64,000 bases of DNA, from NCBI RefSeq assembly GCF_013141825.1, contig NZ_RZNH01000018.1, forward strand, positions 1 to 64,000. Direction: 5' to 3'. How positions within the stretch are numbered: position 1 is the stretch's first letter; each line of letters begins with the position of its first letter. The notes under the pieces are model-generated. The model did not search any database. It saw only the letters and a list, made by a program, of their open reading frames with translations, and was not told the origin of the DNA. This document shows positions 55,240 to 64,000 of the stretch, one piece after another. This DNA is from Marinifilum caeruleilacunae (GTDB lineage Bacteria > Bacteroidota > Bacteroidia > Bacteroidales > Marinifilaceae). The translations under genes were made by a program, and so were the position numbers.

Positions 55240-56163
55240 TTAGATGGTTTTGCTTTCTTTTACAACTCTAATGAAAATATCATTCATGTTAGGAATGATT
55301 TCACGGAAGGAAACAATATTAAGATAGGGCAGAAGTTGCTCTAACAATTCGTTGGAAGTAGATCCGTTATTCAGTTTGATGTGAAGTGTGTTATGTTCGA
55401 TTCCTTTTTCCTGATCTACAATTTCAAAGTCAGTCTTTAGAACTTGTTCTAACTTGTCGAATTCACCTGTATAGTTGATTTCGTAAGTATTGGTTCTGTA
55501 TTTTTTCTTGATTTGCTCAACTGGTCCGTCAAGAATCTTTTCCGATTTGTTGATTAGTGCAATGTGATCGCAAATTTCTTCTACCGAACCCATGTTGTGG
55601 GTAGAGAAAATAATTGTTGCTCCTTTATCGCGAAGCTCCAAAATCTCTTTCTTAAGCAGGTTTGCATTAATAGGATCAAATCCACTAAAAGGCTCATCGA
55701 AAATCAACAACTCAGGTTCATGAAGAATGGTAACAATGAACTGAACTTTTTGCTGCATCCCTTTCGATAATTCTTCTACCTTTTTATCCCACCAGGGTAA
55801 GATGTCGAATTTATCGAACCAGCTTTTTAGTTTCTTTGTTGCTTCCTTCTGGCTCATGCCTTTAAGCTGCGCAAGGTAAACAGCTTGTTCGCCAACTTTC
55901 ATTTTTTTGTATAATCCTCTCTCTTCGGGAAGATAACCGATTCGTTTTACGTCTTCAGGTTTTAAAGGCTGTCCGTTAAAAAACACTTCACCGGCATCGG
56001 GACCAGTAATTTGGTTGATGATGCGAATCAGTGTGGTTTTACCAGCTCCATTTGGACCCAGTAGCCCAAAGATACTGCCTTTCGGAACAGATATGCTTAC
56101 CTTGTTAAGTGCTTTGTGCCCTGCATATTGCTTAACAACGTTTTTTGCTTCGAAAAATGTCAT
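55240..56163 (-). CDS. ABC transporter ATP-binding protein (NatA-like, DUF4162 C-terminus)
   Basis: 307 residues. Walker A GPNGAGKT (about 35-42), signature LSKGMQQK (about 134-141), Walker B LLIFDEPF (about 153-160) and the H-loop in STHNMG. The C-terminal segment (about 225-300) fits DUF4162, which is typical of ABC-2 exporter ATPases. Operon with the permease. Confidence 0.93.
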   Translation of the reverse strand: MTFFEAKNVVKQYAGHKALNKVSISVPKGSIFGLLGPNGAGKTTLIRIINQITGPDAGEVFFNGQPLKPEDVKRIGYLPEERGLYKKMKVGEQAVYLAQLKGMSQKEATKKLKSWFDKFDILPWWDKKVEELSKGMQQKVQFIVTILHEPELLIFDEPFSGFDPINANLLKKEILELRDKGATIIFSTHNMGSVEEICDHIALINKSEKILDGPVEQIKKKYRTNTYEINYTGEFDKLEQVLKTDFEIVDQEKGIEHNTLHIKLNNGSTSNELLEQLLPYLNIVSFREIIPNMNDIFIRVVKESKTI

Positions 56164-56326
56164 GAATTATAGTTTTGGTTAGTGACACTCTATTGTGAAC
56201 TGAAATCTAAAATACACAAATTCTAATGATGTCAACATAAAAAATCGATGTAAAGAAGTTGATACAAGTTTTAACTTGTTTTTTTATCGATATAATATTG
56301 GGAAAACCCGGGTTGGATTCAAAAAC

Positions 56327-56353
56327 AAACCCCGACATATCTGCCGGGGTTCA
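56327..56353 (-). terminator. dnaJ terminator
   Basis: Arms aaccccg and cggggtt with T-rich sequence after them on the minus strand, 18 bp past the dnaJ stop. Confidence 0.85.
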
Positions 56354-56370
56354 CTTTTTTTCTTTTAGAT

Positions 56371-57519
56371 CTATTCGAAGAAATTTCTTACTTTTTTAAA
56401 GAAGCTTTTTTCCTGCGATGATGGTTTGGGTTGAAATGATTCTGATGATTGCATTTTCTCAAGAATCTTTCTCTCTTCTTTGCTCACATTATTTGGAACC
56501 CAAACATTAATTTTAACCATTAAATCGCCTCTGCCATACCCATTTACATCAGGAAGTCCTTTTCCTCTTAAGCGTAAAATTTTACCTGGCTGAGTTCCTC
56601 CATCAATTTTCACCTTTACTTTGTTCTCGATGGTTGGAATCTCAACAGCTGTTCCCAAAATCGAATCGGGGATACTAATGAAAAGGTTGTATAGCAAATC
56701 GTTTTCGTCGCGTACCAATTCCGGATGTTCTTCTTCCTGAATTAAAATTAGCAAATCGCCATTTACGCCACCACGACGGGCTGCATTTCCTTTGCCGCTA
56801 ACCGATAGTTGCATTCCTTCTGCAACACCTGCAGGGATATTGATTGAGATTACTTCTTCGTCGCGAACAATTCCTTCACCGGCACAACTTGTACATTTGT
56901 TGGTAATCATTTTACCTTCGCCATTACAAGACGGACAGGTTGATGAAGTTTGCATTTGTCCTAAAATGGTATTCTGAACCCTGGTTACATGTCCCGATCC
57001 ATTACAGGTAGAACAGGTTGAAAAAGAAGAACCATCTTTTGCTCCTGAGCCATTACAGGAGTTACACTCAACGTATTTCTTTACTTTGATTTTCTTCTCA
57101 ACACCTTCGGCAATTTCCTTCAAAGTCAGTTTTACTTTTACACGAAGGTTGCTACCGCGATTTACTCTGCGCGAACTGCGGCCACCGCCACCAAATCCAC
57201 CGCCAAAGAAAGATCCGCCACCGAAAATATCTCCAAAATGAGAGAAAATATCTTCCATGTTCATTCCACCACCGAATCCACCTCCGGCAGCTCCGCTCAT
57301 TCCGGCATGACCAAATTGATCGTAACGCTGGCGCTTTTCAGGATTGCTTAATACTTCGTAAGCTTCAGCAGCTTCCTTGAAATTTTCTTCAGCTTCCTTA
57401 TTTCCCGGATTTTTATCAGGGTGAAACTGAATTGCTTTTTTACGATATGCTTTCTTTAATTCGGTTTCCGAGGCAGATTTTGAAACCCCTAATACCTCAT
57501 AATAATCTCTTTTCGACAT
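56371..57519 (-). CDS. dnaJ: Chaperone protein DnaJ
   Basis: 382 residues. J-domain with HPD ([11 protein letters not shown], about 29-39), a Gly/Phe-rich segment (about 74-115), four zinc repeats ([32 protein letters not shown]) and the C-terminal substrate-binding domain. Stimulates DnaK and delivers unfolded clients. Second gene of the grpE-dnaJ operon, 32 bp downstream. dnaK is not in the window. Confidence 0.97.
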   Translation of the reverse strand: MSKRDYYEVLGVSKSASETELKKAYRKKAIQFHPDKNPGNKEAEENFKEAAEAYEVLSNPEKRQRYDQFGHAGMSGAAGGGFGGGMNMEDIFSHFGDIFGGGSFFGGGFGGGGRSSRRVNRGSNLRVKVKLTLKEIAEGVEKKIKVKKYVECNSCNGSGAKDGSSFSTCSTCNGSGHVTRVQNTILGQMQTSSTCPSCNGEGKMITNKCTSCAGEGIVRDEEVISINIPAGVAEGMQLSVSGKGNAARRGGVNGDLLILIQEEEHPELVRDENDLLYNLFISIPDSILGTAVEIPTIENKVKVKIDGGTQPGKILRLRGKGLPDVNGYGRGDLMVKINVWVPNNVSKEERKILEKMQSSESFQPKPSSQEKSFFKKVRNFFE

Positions 57520-57551
57520 CTTTTTTCAACTTAGAATTAGGAATCAGAAAA

Positions 57552-58157
57552 TTATTCTCCTACAACAACTTTTGAGAAACGAATCACTTTTTCATTTAAA
57601 GTGTATCCTTTTTCAACGCAATCAACCACTTTACCTTTCAGGTCATCCGATGGAGCCGGAATTTTGGTAATTGCTTCGTGAATGTCGGTATCAAATTCTT
57701 TGTTTATCGCTTCAATTTCTTTCACTCCATTTTGAGAAATGAATTCTTTGAAATTGTTGTAAATCAAATGAACTCCTTCTTTTAAAGCTTCAACGTCTTT
57801 TGCATCATCGATAGACTGTAGTGCTCTTTCGAAGTTGTCCATAACAGGAAGAACATTAACAAGAATTTTTTCTCCCGCCGATTTGGTAAGATCCATCTTC
57901 TCTTTTAAAGTTCTTTTTCTATAGTTATCAAACTCAGCTGAAAGGCGCATGTACTTATCGTTGATGTCTTGCAGTTTCAAGCCTAGTTCTTCAAGTTCGT
58001 CAGCCTTTTTTTCTTTAGCCGATTTCTTTTTCTCTTTCTTTTTTTCAGCCTTTGCTTCTTCTTTCATCTCTTTTTCCTCAACAGGCTGTTCTACATTCGT
58101 TTCCAAATCCTTTTCTTCCAATTCTTCTTTTTTTGATTTGCTTGTATCTTTTGTCAT
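57552..58157 (-). CDS. grpE: Nucleotide exchange factor GrpE
   Basis: 201 residues. A very charged Lys/Glu N-terminal region (about 1-50) is followed by a long coiled coil (about 52-90) and the C-terminal beta domain (VVDCVEKGYTLNEKVIRFSKV). Releases ADP from DnaK. The coding start follows a palindromic operator and a -7 box at 58212-58250. Confidence 0.96.
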   Translation of the reverse strand: MTKDTSKSKKEELEEKDLETNVEQPVEEKEMKEEAKAEKKKEKKKSAKEKKADELEELGLKLQDINDKYMRLSAEFDNYRKRTLKEKMDLTKSAGEKILVNVLPVMDNFERALQSIDDAKDVEALKEGVHLIYNNFKEFISQNGVKEIEAINKEFDTDIHEAITKIPAPSDDLKGKVVDCVEKGYTLNEKVIRFSKVVVGE

Positions 58158-58211
58158 TTTTCAATGATTTTTTGCGTTCTAAAATTACTTGGCAGTAGTA
58201 AACAAATAACC

Positions 58212-58250
58212 TGCCAATTTGTGCCTTTACGACAAATTGGCACAAAGATA
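58212..58250 (-). promoter_or_regulatory. grpE-dnaJ promoter with overlapping palindromic operator
   Basis: On the minus strand, the -7 box tatctttg (58250-58243) is directly followed by an inverted repeat with perfect 11-bp arms (58212-58222 and 58232-58242, tgccaatttgt) and a 9-bp spacer. The palindrome would cover the transcription start, the position of a repressor site. The spacing resembles CIRCE but the sequence is different. Confidence 0.65.
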
Positions 58251-58423
58251 GAATTTGAAACTGTAAATATTTCCTTTTTTGTCTCTTTTCGCGCAGATTA
58301 TTACACTTTTAGATTTTTTTTTTGCTCTGTGCAAATCGCCGAATCTCTTATTGTTAATTTACTGATAGTTAGTTGTGTGGTAGCTAATAATTTGATTATC
58401 TTTAATAGAATAGATGGGAAATT

Positions 58424-58864
58424 ATGAAGTTGGAAATAGATAACAAGGATTTTTGCATACGCTTATACGGCAATGTTGCTTATTTAAAGGTTCGTGGTAT
58501 GCAGGACCAGGAAGCCATCGATTTTTTTAAAGCCACCATTGATCAAATGCTCGAATTATATCCGCATAGGAAATTTGCTTCGGTATGTGACCTTAGTGAA
58601 TTAATTTTGTCGAGCCCTAAACTTGCCTTACAGGTGAATTCGGCCATTAAGAAAATTTGTGATCGTTTGGATTATGAGCACAATGCTGTGATTATTGAAC
58701 CCAGGTTTATGCAAATTGTAAAAGCTTTTATATTTTCTTTTTACATGAGAAACACCACTGTGAAAACGCAAATTTTCAGAGATTCAAGAAAGGCATTTTC
58801 CTGGTTGGACGAGGCAGGATATCAAACCGAAAGGCTTAAAGAGTTTTTAGAATTGAAAGATTAA
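58424..58864 (+). CDS. Unknown small protein, SpoIIAA/STAS-like
   Basis: 146 residues without signal peptide or membrane segment. Alternating strands and helices (DFCIRLYGNVAYLKVRG, then CDLSELILSSPKL) resemble the SpoIIAA-like/STAS-type folds seen in small Bacteroidota proteins, but I cannot place signature residues. Divergent from grpE, ends at a hairpin shared with the TlpA gene. Confidence 0.65.
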   Translation: MKLEIDNKDFCIRLYGNVAYLKVRGMQDQEAIDFFKATIDQMLELYPHRKFASVCDLSELILSSPKLALQVNSAIKKICDRLDYEHNAVIIEPRFMQIVKAFIFSFYMRNTTVKTQIFRDSRKAFSWLDEAGYQTERLKEFLELKD

Positions 58865-58876
58865 AATTTCAGGCAT

Positions 58877-58915
58877 AAAAAAACTGGTAATTACATCGTA
58901 GTTACCAGTTTTTTT
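58877..58915. terminator. Terminator between convergent genes
   Basis: Arms aaaaaaactggtaa and ttaccagttttttt with A- and T-runs on both sides, so it can serve both directions. Confidence 0.9.
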
Positions 58916-58932
58916 GATCTATTTCGTTCAAA

Positions 58933-59469
58933 TTATTTCTTGAGATAATTTTGAAGTGCATGCTCCAAACTTGCACCACGCAAATCTTTGGCAATAATAA
59001 TACCATCACCATCAATTAGAAAGTTAGCAGGGATAGAATTGATTCCAAACTTCTTTGAAGTAGGCGAGTGCCAGCCCTTAAGTTCACTTACGTGATATTT
59101 CCAATCTACCTCATCTTTTACGATGGCTGCCTTCCAGCTTGCCAGTTTTTTATCCAGCGAAAAGCTGTAAATCTCGAAACCTTTTCCGTTTTTAAATTCA
59201 GATTTTTTAAATCTGTTGTAGGCTGCTAAAATTTTCGGATTTTCGGCTCTACAAGGAGGACACCACGATGCCCAAAAATCTACCAAAACCACTTTTCCTT
59301 TTAGTTCGCTAAGCTTTAGCTCTTTTCCATCTACCGATTTAGCGGCAATTTCTGGAAGTTTATCGCCAACATTAAAACCTTCTTTGGCTGTTTTAGATTT
59401 ATCAGCTGCAAAAGCTGTAACTGAACAAAGTAGTGCAAAAATCAGAAATGTATATTTGAATTGTTTCAT
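58933..59469 (-). CDS. TlpA-family thiol-disulfide oxidoreductase
   Basis: 178 residues. Signal peptide (about 1-22), then a thioredoxin fold with the complete active site WASWCPPC (about 66-73) and the cis-Pro in NSIPANFLIDGDG. Reduces disulfides in the periplasm, for example for cytochrome c maturation. Unlike the two DUF4369-type proteins in this window, it keeps the CxxC. Confidence 0.92.
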   Translation of the reverse strand: MKQFKYTFLIFALLCSVTAFAADKSKTAKEGFNVGDKLPEIAAKSVDGKELKLSELKGKVVLVDFWASWCPPCRAENPKILAAYNRFKKSEFKNGKGFEIYSFSLDKKLASWKAAIVKDEVDWKYHVSELKGWHSPTSKKFGINSIPANFLIDGDGIIIAKDLRGASLEHALQNYLKK

Positions 59470-59554
59470 ATCTGTTTGTAATTAACTATTAATAATCCAT
59501 CTAATTGTAAAACTAAAATAGATATTACTCTTTGTTTAAACTGTTAAAGAATAG

Positions 59555-60865
59555 TTAATTAACAATTCGTTTGATGTTTGCACCAATGGCATTCAGCCTC
59601 AGATCAATGTTCTCATAACCTCTGTCAATCTGATCGATGTTGTGAATAATACTCTTGCCTTCGGCTGATAATGCAGCAATTAGCAAAGCAACACCGGCAC
59701 GTATATCTGGAGAAACCATAGTTGTTGGTCTCAATTGGTTTTCCTGGTTTAAACCAATTACGGTTGCACGATGCGGATCGCACAGAATAATTTGCGCTCC
59801 CATATCTATCAATTTATCGGTAAAGAACAAACGGCTTTCGAACATTTTCTGATGAATCAGAACGCTTCCTTTGGCTTGTGTGGCTACAACAAGGAATACA
59901 CTTAATAAATCTGGCGTTAATCCTGGCCATGGTGCATCAGCAACCGTTAAGATCGATCCGTCAATAAAGGTTTCAATTTCGTAATTTTCCTGTTTAGGGA
60001 TATAGATATCATCACCTCTTAGTTCCATTTTAATCCCCAGGCGGCGAAACGCATCGGGAATCATTCCCAATTCCTTGTAGGCAACGTTTTTAATCGTGAT
60101 TTCAGATTTTGTCATGGCAGCCAAACCTATGAAACTACCAATTTCGATCATATCGGGAAGAATTTTATGCTCGCAACCACCTAATTTGTTTACTCCTTCA
60201 ATTTCAAGTAGATTAGAACCCACTCCGGTAATTTTTGCTCCCATCGAAATTAACATCTTGCAAAGTTGCTGAATGTAAGGCTCGCAGGCGGCATTGTAAA
60301 TTGTGGTTTTACCCTCGGCCAAAACAGCGGCCATAATAATATTGGCAGTACCGGTTACCGATGCTTCATCAAGAAGCATGTAGGTACCCTTAAGCTTTTT
60401 GGCTTCTACCCGGTAGAAATTTTCACCTTTGTTAAAATTGAATTCTGCGCCCAATTTTTGAAATCCGATAAAGTGAGTGTCCAATCTTCTGCGACCAATT
60501 TTATCGCCTCCCGGGCGAGGGATGTAGCCTTTCCCAAATCGCGCCAGTAATGGACCAATAATCATAATGGATCCGCGTAGGGAAGAGCCTTTTTTAACAA
60601 ATTCGGGTGAATTCAGGTATTCTAAATTCACATTTTCGGCTTTGAAAGTATAACTGTTTTTCGATTCCTGGGAAACCTGAACGCCCAGATCCGATAATAA
60701 TTCAATCAGTTTATTAACATCTAAAATGTTGGGGATGTTATGAATGCTTACTTTTTCATCGGTTAGTAATGTTGCACAAAGAATTTGTAATGCTTCATTC
60801 TTTGCTCCTTGTGGAGTTAGCTCACCTTTAAGAGGCTGACCTCCTATTATTTCGAAAGTACTCAT
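59555..60865 (-). CDS. murA: UDP-N-acetylglucosamine 1-carboxyvinyltransferase
   Basis: 436 residues, the normal length. QGAKNEALQ (about 19-27; Lys22-Asn23 bind substrate) and the second EPSP-synthase-like domain are intact. The active-site loop reads RPGGDKIGRR: Asp121 (codon 60503-60505) replaces the usual catalytic Cys (Cys115 in E. coli). Asp-type MurA enzymes are active but not alkylated by fosfomycin, so intrinsic fosfomycin insensitivity is expected. First committed step of peptidoglycan synthesis. Confidence 0.96.
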   Translation of the reverse strand: MSTFEIIGGQPLKGELTPQGAKNEALQILCATLLTDEKVSIHNIPNILDVNKLIELLSDLGVQVSQESKNSYTFKAENVNLEYLNSPEFVKKGSSLRGSIMIIGPLLARFGKGYIPRPGGDKIGRRRLDTHFIGFQKLGAEFNFNKGENFYRVEAKKLKGTYMLLDEASVTGTANIIMAAVLAEGKTTIYNAACEPYIQQLCKMLISMGAKITGVGSNLLEIEGVNKLGGCEHKILPDMIEIGSFIGLAAMTKSEITIKNVAYKELGMIPDAFRRLGIKMELRGDDIYIPKQENYEIETFIDGSILTVADAPWPGLTPDLLSVFLVVATQAKGSVLIHQKMFESRLFFTDKLIDMGAQIILCDPHRATVIGLNQENQLRPTTMVSPDIRAGVALLIAALSAEGKSIIHNIDQIDRGYENIDLRLNAIGANIKRIVN

Positions 60866-60948
60866 TTGGTCTGTGTTTTGGTGTGAACGATAGGATAAAG
60901 ATAATCATAAAAGTGATCGAAAAAACGAAAAATGATATGCGCGAGAAT

Positions 60949-60976
60949 AAAAAAAGCCGGCTTTTAAACCGGCTTC
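60949..60976 (-). terminator. Terminator of the DUF4290 gene
   Basis: Arms aagccgg and ccggctt, minus-strand T-run after it, located between the DUF4290 gene and murA. It may limit readthrough into murA. Confidence 0.85.
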
Positions 60977-60981
60977 AGAAA

Positions 60982-61608
60982 TTATCTGTTCTTGTTGTGT
61001 TTACGATTATCATTTCTGTGACCACTATGCTTTTTGCGTGGTTTATTTTTCTGTGAAAAATCCTTTTCTCTGGCTTCACGTAACTTCAATTCTTCCGGAA
61101 TCACCAATTTGCCATCAGAAAGCTCTACGATATCCTGAAAAATCTTATCATCAGGTACACTGTCCTTGTTCCAGTTGATGAATGATTTTTTCATGTGATT
61201 GGCAATCATTAAAATCAGGGCATCTTTTTCTTTCTGATCTTCAAGTTCGATTGCCTTGGTAATTAACGATTCAATGGTTTTGCCGTAGTGACGGTATTTG
61301 ATTCGTTCATTTTTATATGGAACCTTTTCTGGTTTTTCAGAAAGTTTTTCTTTGGTTGGACGTTCAAATGGTGAATCGATATCCAATTGAAAATCTGACA
61401 TTAATGCAAGATGATCCCACAGTTTATGTCTGAAATCGCTAACATCTCTAAGGTGTGGATACATGTTACCCATAACAGCGATGATGCTTTTAGCTACTCT
61501 ATTTCTTTCGTCTCTGTCTTCCACAGTTAGAGCAAAGTCAACCATTTTCTGAACGTTTCGTCCATATTCAGGAAGTACAAGGTGTTTCCTGTTTGAATTG
61601 TAATCCAT
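60982..61608 (-). CDS. DUF4290 domain protein
   Basis: 208 residues, mostly helical, with the conserved start YNSNRKHLVLPEYGRNVQKM and HLRDVSDFRHKLWDHL typical of DUF4290, found mainly in Bacteroidota. The C-terminal 30 residues are a basic His/Lys/Arg/Asn tail (for example RKKHSGHRNDNRKHNKN), suggesting nucleic-acid contact. Function unknown. It lies immediately upstream of murA on the same strand, a neighbourhood common in this phylum. Confidence 0.85.
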   Translation of the reverse strand: MDYNSNRKHLVLPEYGRNVQKMVDFALTVEDRDERNRVAKSIIAVMGNMYPHLRDVSDFRHKLWDHLALMSDFQLDIDSPFERPTKEKLSEKPEKVPYKNERIKYRHYGKTIESLITKAIELEDQKEKDALILMIANHMKKSFINWNKDSVPDDKIFQDIVELSDGKLVIPEELKLREAREKDFSQKNKPRKKHSGHRNDNRKHNKNR

Positions 61609-61867
61609 TTATTCAGTTGTGTTAATTACGGTAATCAATTTCTAATATATAAAAGGTAAATACGTTGTTGTAACGCAATAAGTACCCTAAAAAAATTGAC
61701 GTCTGTTTCTTGTTAATTCGTAGTGACTTTTTCTGTTTTGTCGCTTATTTTATTGAAGTAAATAAGAATTTTAAACGTATAGTTTTTGGTAATCGACAAT
61801 ATCAGAAAGCCTTAGAACTCATTGCAAATGTAAATGTTTTCTTTAATCATTACAAATTGTATGTGTA

Positions 61868-64000
61868 TTATCCTACAATTTTAAGTTTGGCAAATTTAAG
61901 TAAAAGCTGTTTTTGGCCCACTGTTTTAAAAAATACAGTTGCCTTGATATTTGGTTTGTTTCCTTCCATTTGCAGCACTTTACCTTTTCCAAATCTTTGG
62001 TGTTCAACTACCATTCCGGGTTGAATCAACTCAGGATCGGAAGGTGTAAAGTTAGGGTCAACATTTTCGTTCGTACTTTTTTTAATACGCGAAACTTGCT
62101 GATTTAGTTTGGGTTTGGATGAAAAACTTCTTTTTTGCTGAAACCTGGATGGAGAGTTTGGAACTTCAAATTCGGTTTCGCTCTGGTAATTGTCGCGCCC
62201 ATTTCCAGAGAATTCTGGTTCTTGTTCGTAGGCAAATTCCAAAAATCTTTCATCTATTTCGCGAATAAAACGACTTGGTCGTGGGTAACTCATGTTTCCC
62301 CATTTGTATCTCGATTTTGCAAAAGACAAAGTTGCTTTTTTCTCAGCACGAGTTAAAGCAACATAAAACAATCTTCGCTCTTCTTCCAGTTCCTGCTGTG
62401 TGCTGGTTGCCATTTGTGAAGGGAACAGCTCCTCTTCCAAACCAACAATGTACAGGTATGGAAATTCCAATCCTTTGGCCGAGTGAATGGTCATTAAAGT
62501 TACCTTATCGCGATCTTCATCCTTTTCGTTATCCTGGTCGGTTAACAAAGCCACGTCTTCCAGGAAGTTTGGCAGGTGCAATTCACGTCCTTCTTCAAGG
62601 GCATTTTGTGTAAACTCCTGAATCCCGTTCAGCAATTCCTGTATGTTTTCGTGTCTCGATACTCCTTCCGGAGATCTGTCGTTATACAGTTCTTTGATAA
62701 TTCCGGTAGAATTGGCAATATTATTTGCCAGGTCGAAAGCTGTTTCACTTTCAAGCTGAGCCTGAAACCCTTTAATTAAGTCGGCAAACTTTGTGATTTT
62801 GCTAATTGTACCTGCATTTAAACCATAAGGGCGCTGATGCAAATCGCAAATAATATCCCACATGCTTAGCATGTTTTGGGTGGCAGCATCTTGCAATTTG
62901 GCAATGGTTGTTGCCCCAATTCCTCGTTTTGGATAATTAATTACTCTTTTAATGGCCTCCTCGTCGTGCGGATTCACCGTCATTCTGCAATAAGCCAACA
63001 GGTCTTTAATTTCCTTTCGTTGATAGAAGGAAAGGCCCCCATATATTTTATATGGCAGGTTGAGCTTTCGTAATGATTCCTCGAAAATTCTCGACTGCGC
63101 ATTGGTTCTGTAAAGTATGGCAAAATCCTGATAGGCATTATGGGAACGCATGCGTGTTTCGAAAATATCATTTGAAATCAGATAGCCTTCCTCATGATCG
63201 GTCAATGCTTTTATTACTTTAATTTTATCACCTATTTCATTGTCGGAGAAAGACTCTTTTTGAATTTGACCTTTGTTTTTGTGGATAATACTATTGGCAG
63301 CATTCACAATATTTTGTGTAGAACGATAGTTTTGCTCCAGCTTATAAAGTTGGTAGTTTGGATAATCGTTTCTAAAATTCAGGATATTTTCAATTTTTGC
63401 ACCACGGAATGAGTAGATACTTTGGGCATCATCACCTACAACACAGATGTTTTTGTGTTGCTCTACCAGTTTTTTCACAATTAAATACTGTGCATAGTTG
63501 GTATCCTGGTACTCATCTACCAAAAGGTATTTAAACTTGTCCTGGTATTTGGTTAAAATCTCGGGAAAAGATTTGAAAAGGATATTGGTTTGTAATAACA
63601 GGTCGTCGAAATCCATCGCATTGGCCTGTCTGCAACGCTGAGTGTAAATCCTGTAAATCTCCGAAATTAATGGTCGGCGTGCACTGGCATCAATTTTTTG
63701 GATATTGGCATTTTGAGCATAAGCCGCTGCTGTTACCAAATTATTTTTTGCCGATGAGATCCTGTTTTGCACCTCGTTTGGTTTATATACCTTATCGTCG
63801 AGTTGCATTTCTTTGATGATTGCACGATAAAGATTACGGGAATCTTGTGTATCGTATATCGTAAAGTTTGAGTCGAAACCCAGGTGTTCGGCCTCATACC
63901 TTAAAATTTTAGAGAAAATAGAGTGGAAAGTTCCCATCCATAAACTTTGAGCTTGTTGCGGACCAACAACATTGGCAATTCGATCTTTCATTTCACGAGC
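61868..64000 (-). CDS. UvrD/PcrA-type ATP-dependent DNA helicase (N-terminus beyond the window)
   Basis: At least 710 residues are visible; the frame continues past the right edge as ARE before MKDRI, matching the conserved AAREMKxRI motif, so about 55 N-terminal residues including Walker A are missing. Superfamily 1 motifs: LLVDEYQDTNY, VVGDDAQSIYSFRGA, YRSTQNI, MTIHSAKGLEF and VALTRAEKK. The C-terminal domain has VEHQRFGKGKVL, typical of PcrA. Unwinds DNA in repair and replication restart. Confidence 0.95.
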   Translation of the reverse strand, partial: AREMKDRIANVVGPQQAQSLWMGTFHSIFSKILRYEAEHLGFDSNFTIYDTQDSRNLYRAIIKEMQLDDKVYKPNEVQNRISSAKNNLVTAAAYAQNANIQKIDASARRPLISEIYRIYTQRCRQANAMDFDDLLLQTNILFKSFPEILTKYQDKFKYLLVDEYQDTNYAQYLIVKKLVEQHKNICVVGDDAQSIYSFRGAKIENILNFRNDYPNYQLYKLEQNYRSTQNIVNAANSIIHKNKGQIQKESFSDNEIGDKIKVIKALTDHEEGYLISNDIFETRMRSHNAYQDFAILYRTNAQSRIFEESLRKLNLPYKIYGGLSFYQRKEIKDLLAYCRMTVNPHDEEAIKRVINYPKRGIGATTIAKLQDAATQNMLSMWDIICDLHQRPYGLNAGTISKITKFADLIKGFQAQLESETAFDLANNIANSTGIIKELYNDRSPEGVSRHENIQELLNGIQEFTQNALEEGRELHLPNFLEDVALLTDQDNEKDEDRDKVTLMTIHSAKGLEFPYLYIVGLEEELFPSQMATSTQQELEEERRLFYVALTRAEKKATLSFAKSRYKWGNMSYPRPSRFIREIDERFLEFAYEQEPEFSGNGRDNYQSETEFEVPNSPSRFQQKRSFSSKPKLNQQVSRIKKSTNENVDPNFTPSDPELIQPGMVVEHQRFGKGKVLQMEGNKPNIKATVFFKTVGQKQLLLKFAKLKIVG

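Noticed and set aside
58212-58242. CIRCE element (HrcA site) before grpE
   Set aside because: Arm spacing is similar but the sequence does not match TTAGCACTC-N9-GAGTGCTAA.
1-64000. CRISPR arrays, rRNA operons, prophage or complete insertion sequences
   Set aside because: No regularly spaced repeats, rRNA sequence, phage structural genes or intact transposase were seen.

Overview
The window is a gene-dense, AT-rich chromosomal segment of a member of the Bacteroidota, most likely a marine or facultatively anaerobic Bacteroidales/Marinilabiliales-type organism. The placement is inferred. It rests on Bacteroidota-style -7 promoter boxes (TAnnTTTG), weak Shine-Dalgarno use, typical gene neighbourhoods (rsfS-ftsH, DUF4290 next to murA, alternative complex III with caa3 oxidase) and type B L31. 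Genes for aerobic respiration and for [FeFe]-hydrogenase maturation (hydF) lie in the same segment, which suggests a facultative lifestyle.

Layout: 1-2600 holds the tail of an unknown gene and a four-gene operon of two DUF1538 membrane proteins, a PII-like protein and a CBS protein (a probable UmpAB-type cation/proton antiporter with sensors). 2650-5520 is an accessory patch: a Fic protein with its own inverted-repeat operator, a repeat-rich 0.7 kb non-coding stretch and an unknown membrane-anchored protein, bordered by 30-bp direct repeats. Two tandem tRNA-His genes follow. 5800-16400 is core: AlkD-like protein, YccA/Bax-inhibitor protein, GNAT-like protein, L31, a sugar nucleotidyltransferase-like protein, Lon, an AI-2E-family permease, an NAD-dependent epimerase and an AIM24-family protein.

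16700-31000 is the respiratory block: the alternative complex III operon (actA-B-C-D-F-E) on the plus strand meets, tail to tail, the caa3 oxidase operon (sco1-cox1-cox3-cox4-cox2/cyt c-ctaB) and a periplasmic copper-binding-type lipoprotein. A free cytochrome c lipoprotein is divergent from sco1. Together these would carry electrons from quinol to oxygen through c-type hemes.

31000-47500 mixes housekeeping (cdsA, ftsH, rsfS, birA, pyrE, coaD) with an esterase, an SDR, a Nudix hydrolase, a serine hydrolase, a metal-receptor-type binding protein, an SLC12-like transporter and two thioredoxin-fold proteins with altered active sites. 47600-56200 holds a saccharopine-dehydrogenase-like gene, a tight ppx/gppA - response regulator - aspA - hydF operon and a two-gene ABC exporter. 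56300-64000 carries dnaJ-grpE behind a palindromic operator, a small unknown protein, a TlpA-like reductase, murA (with Asp at the usual catalytic Cys), a DUF4290 protein and a UvrD/PcrA helicase cut by the window edge.

The least expected findings are two 247-bp intergenic elements (6552-6798 and 37920-38166) whose terminal inverted repeats differ between copies but stay complementary within each copy, and a shared palindromic box upstream of lon, rsfS-ftsH and grpE-dnaJ.
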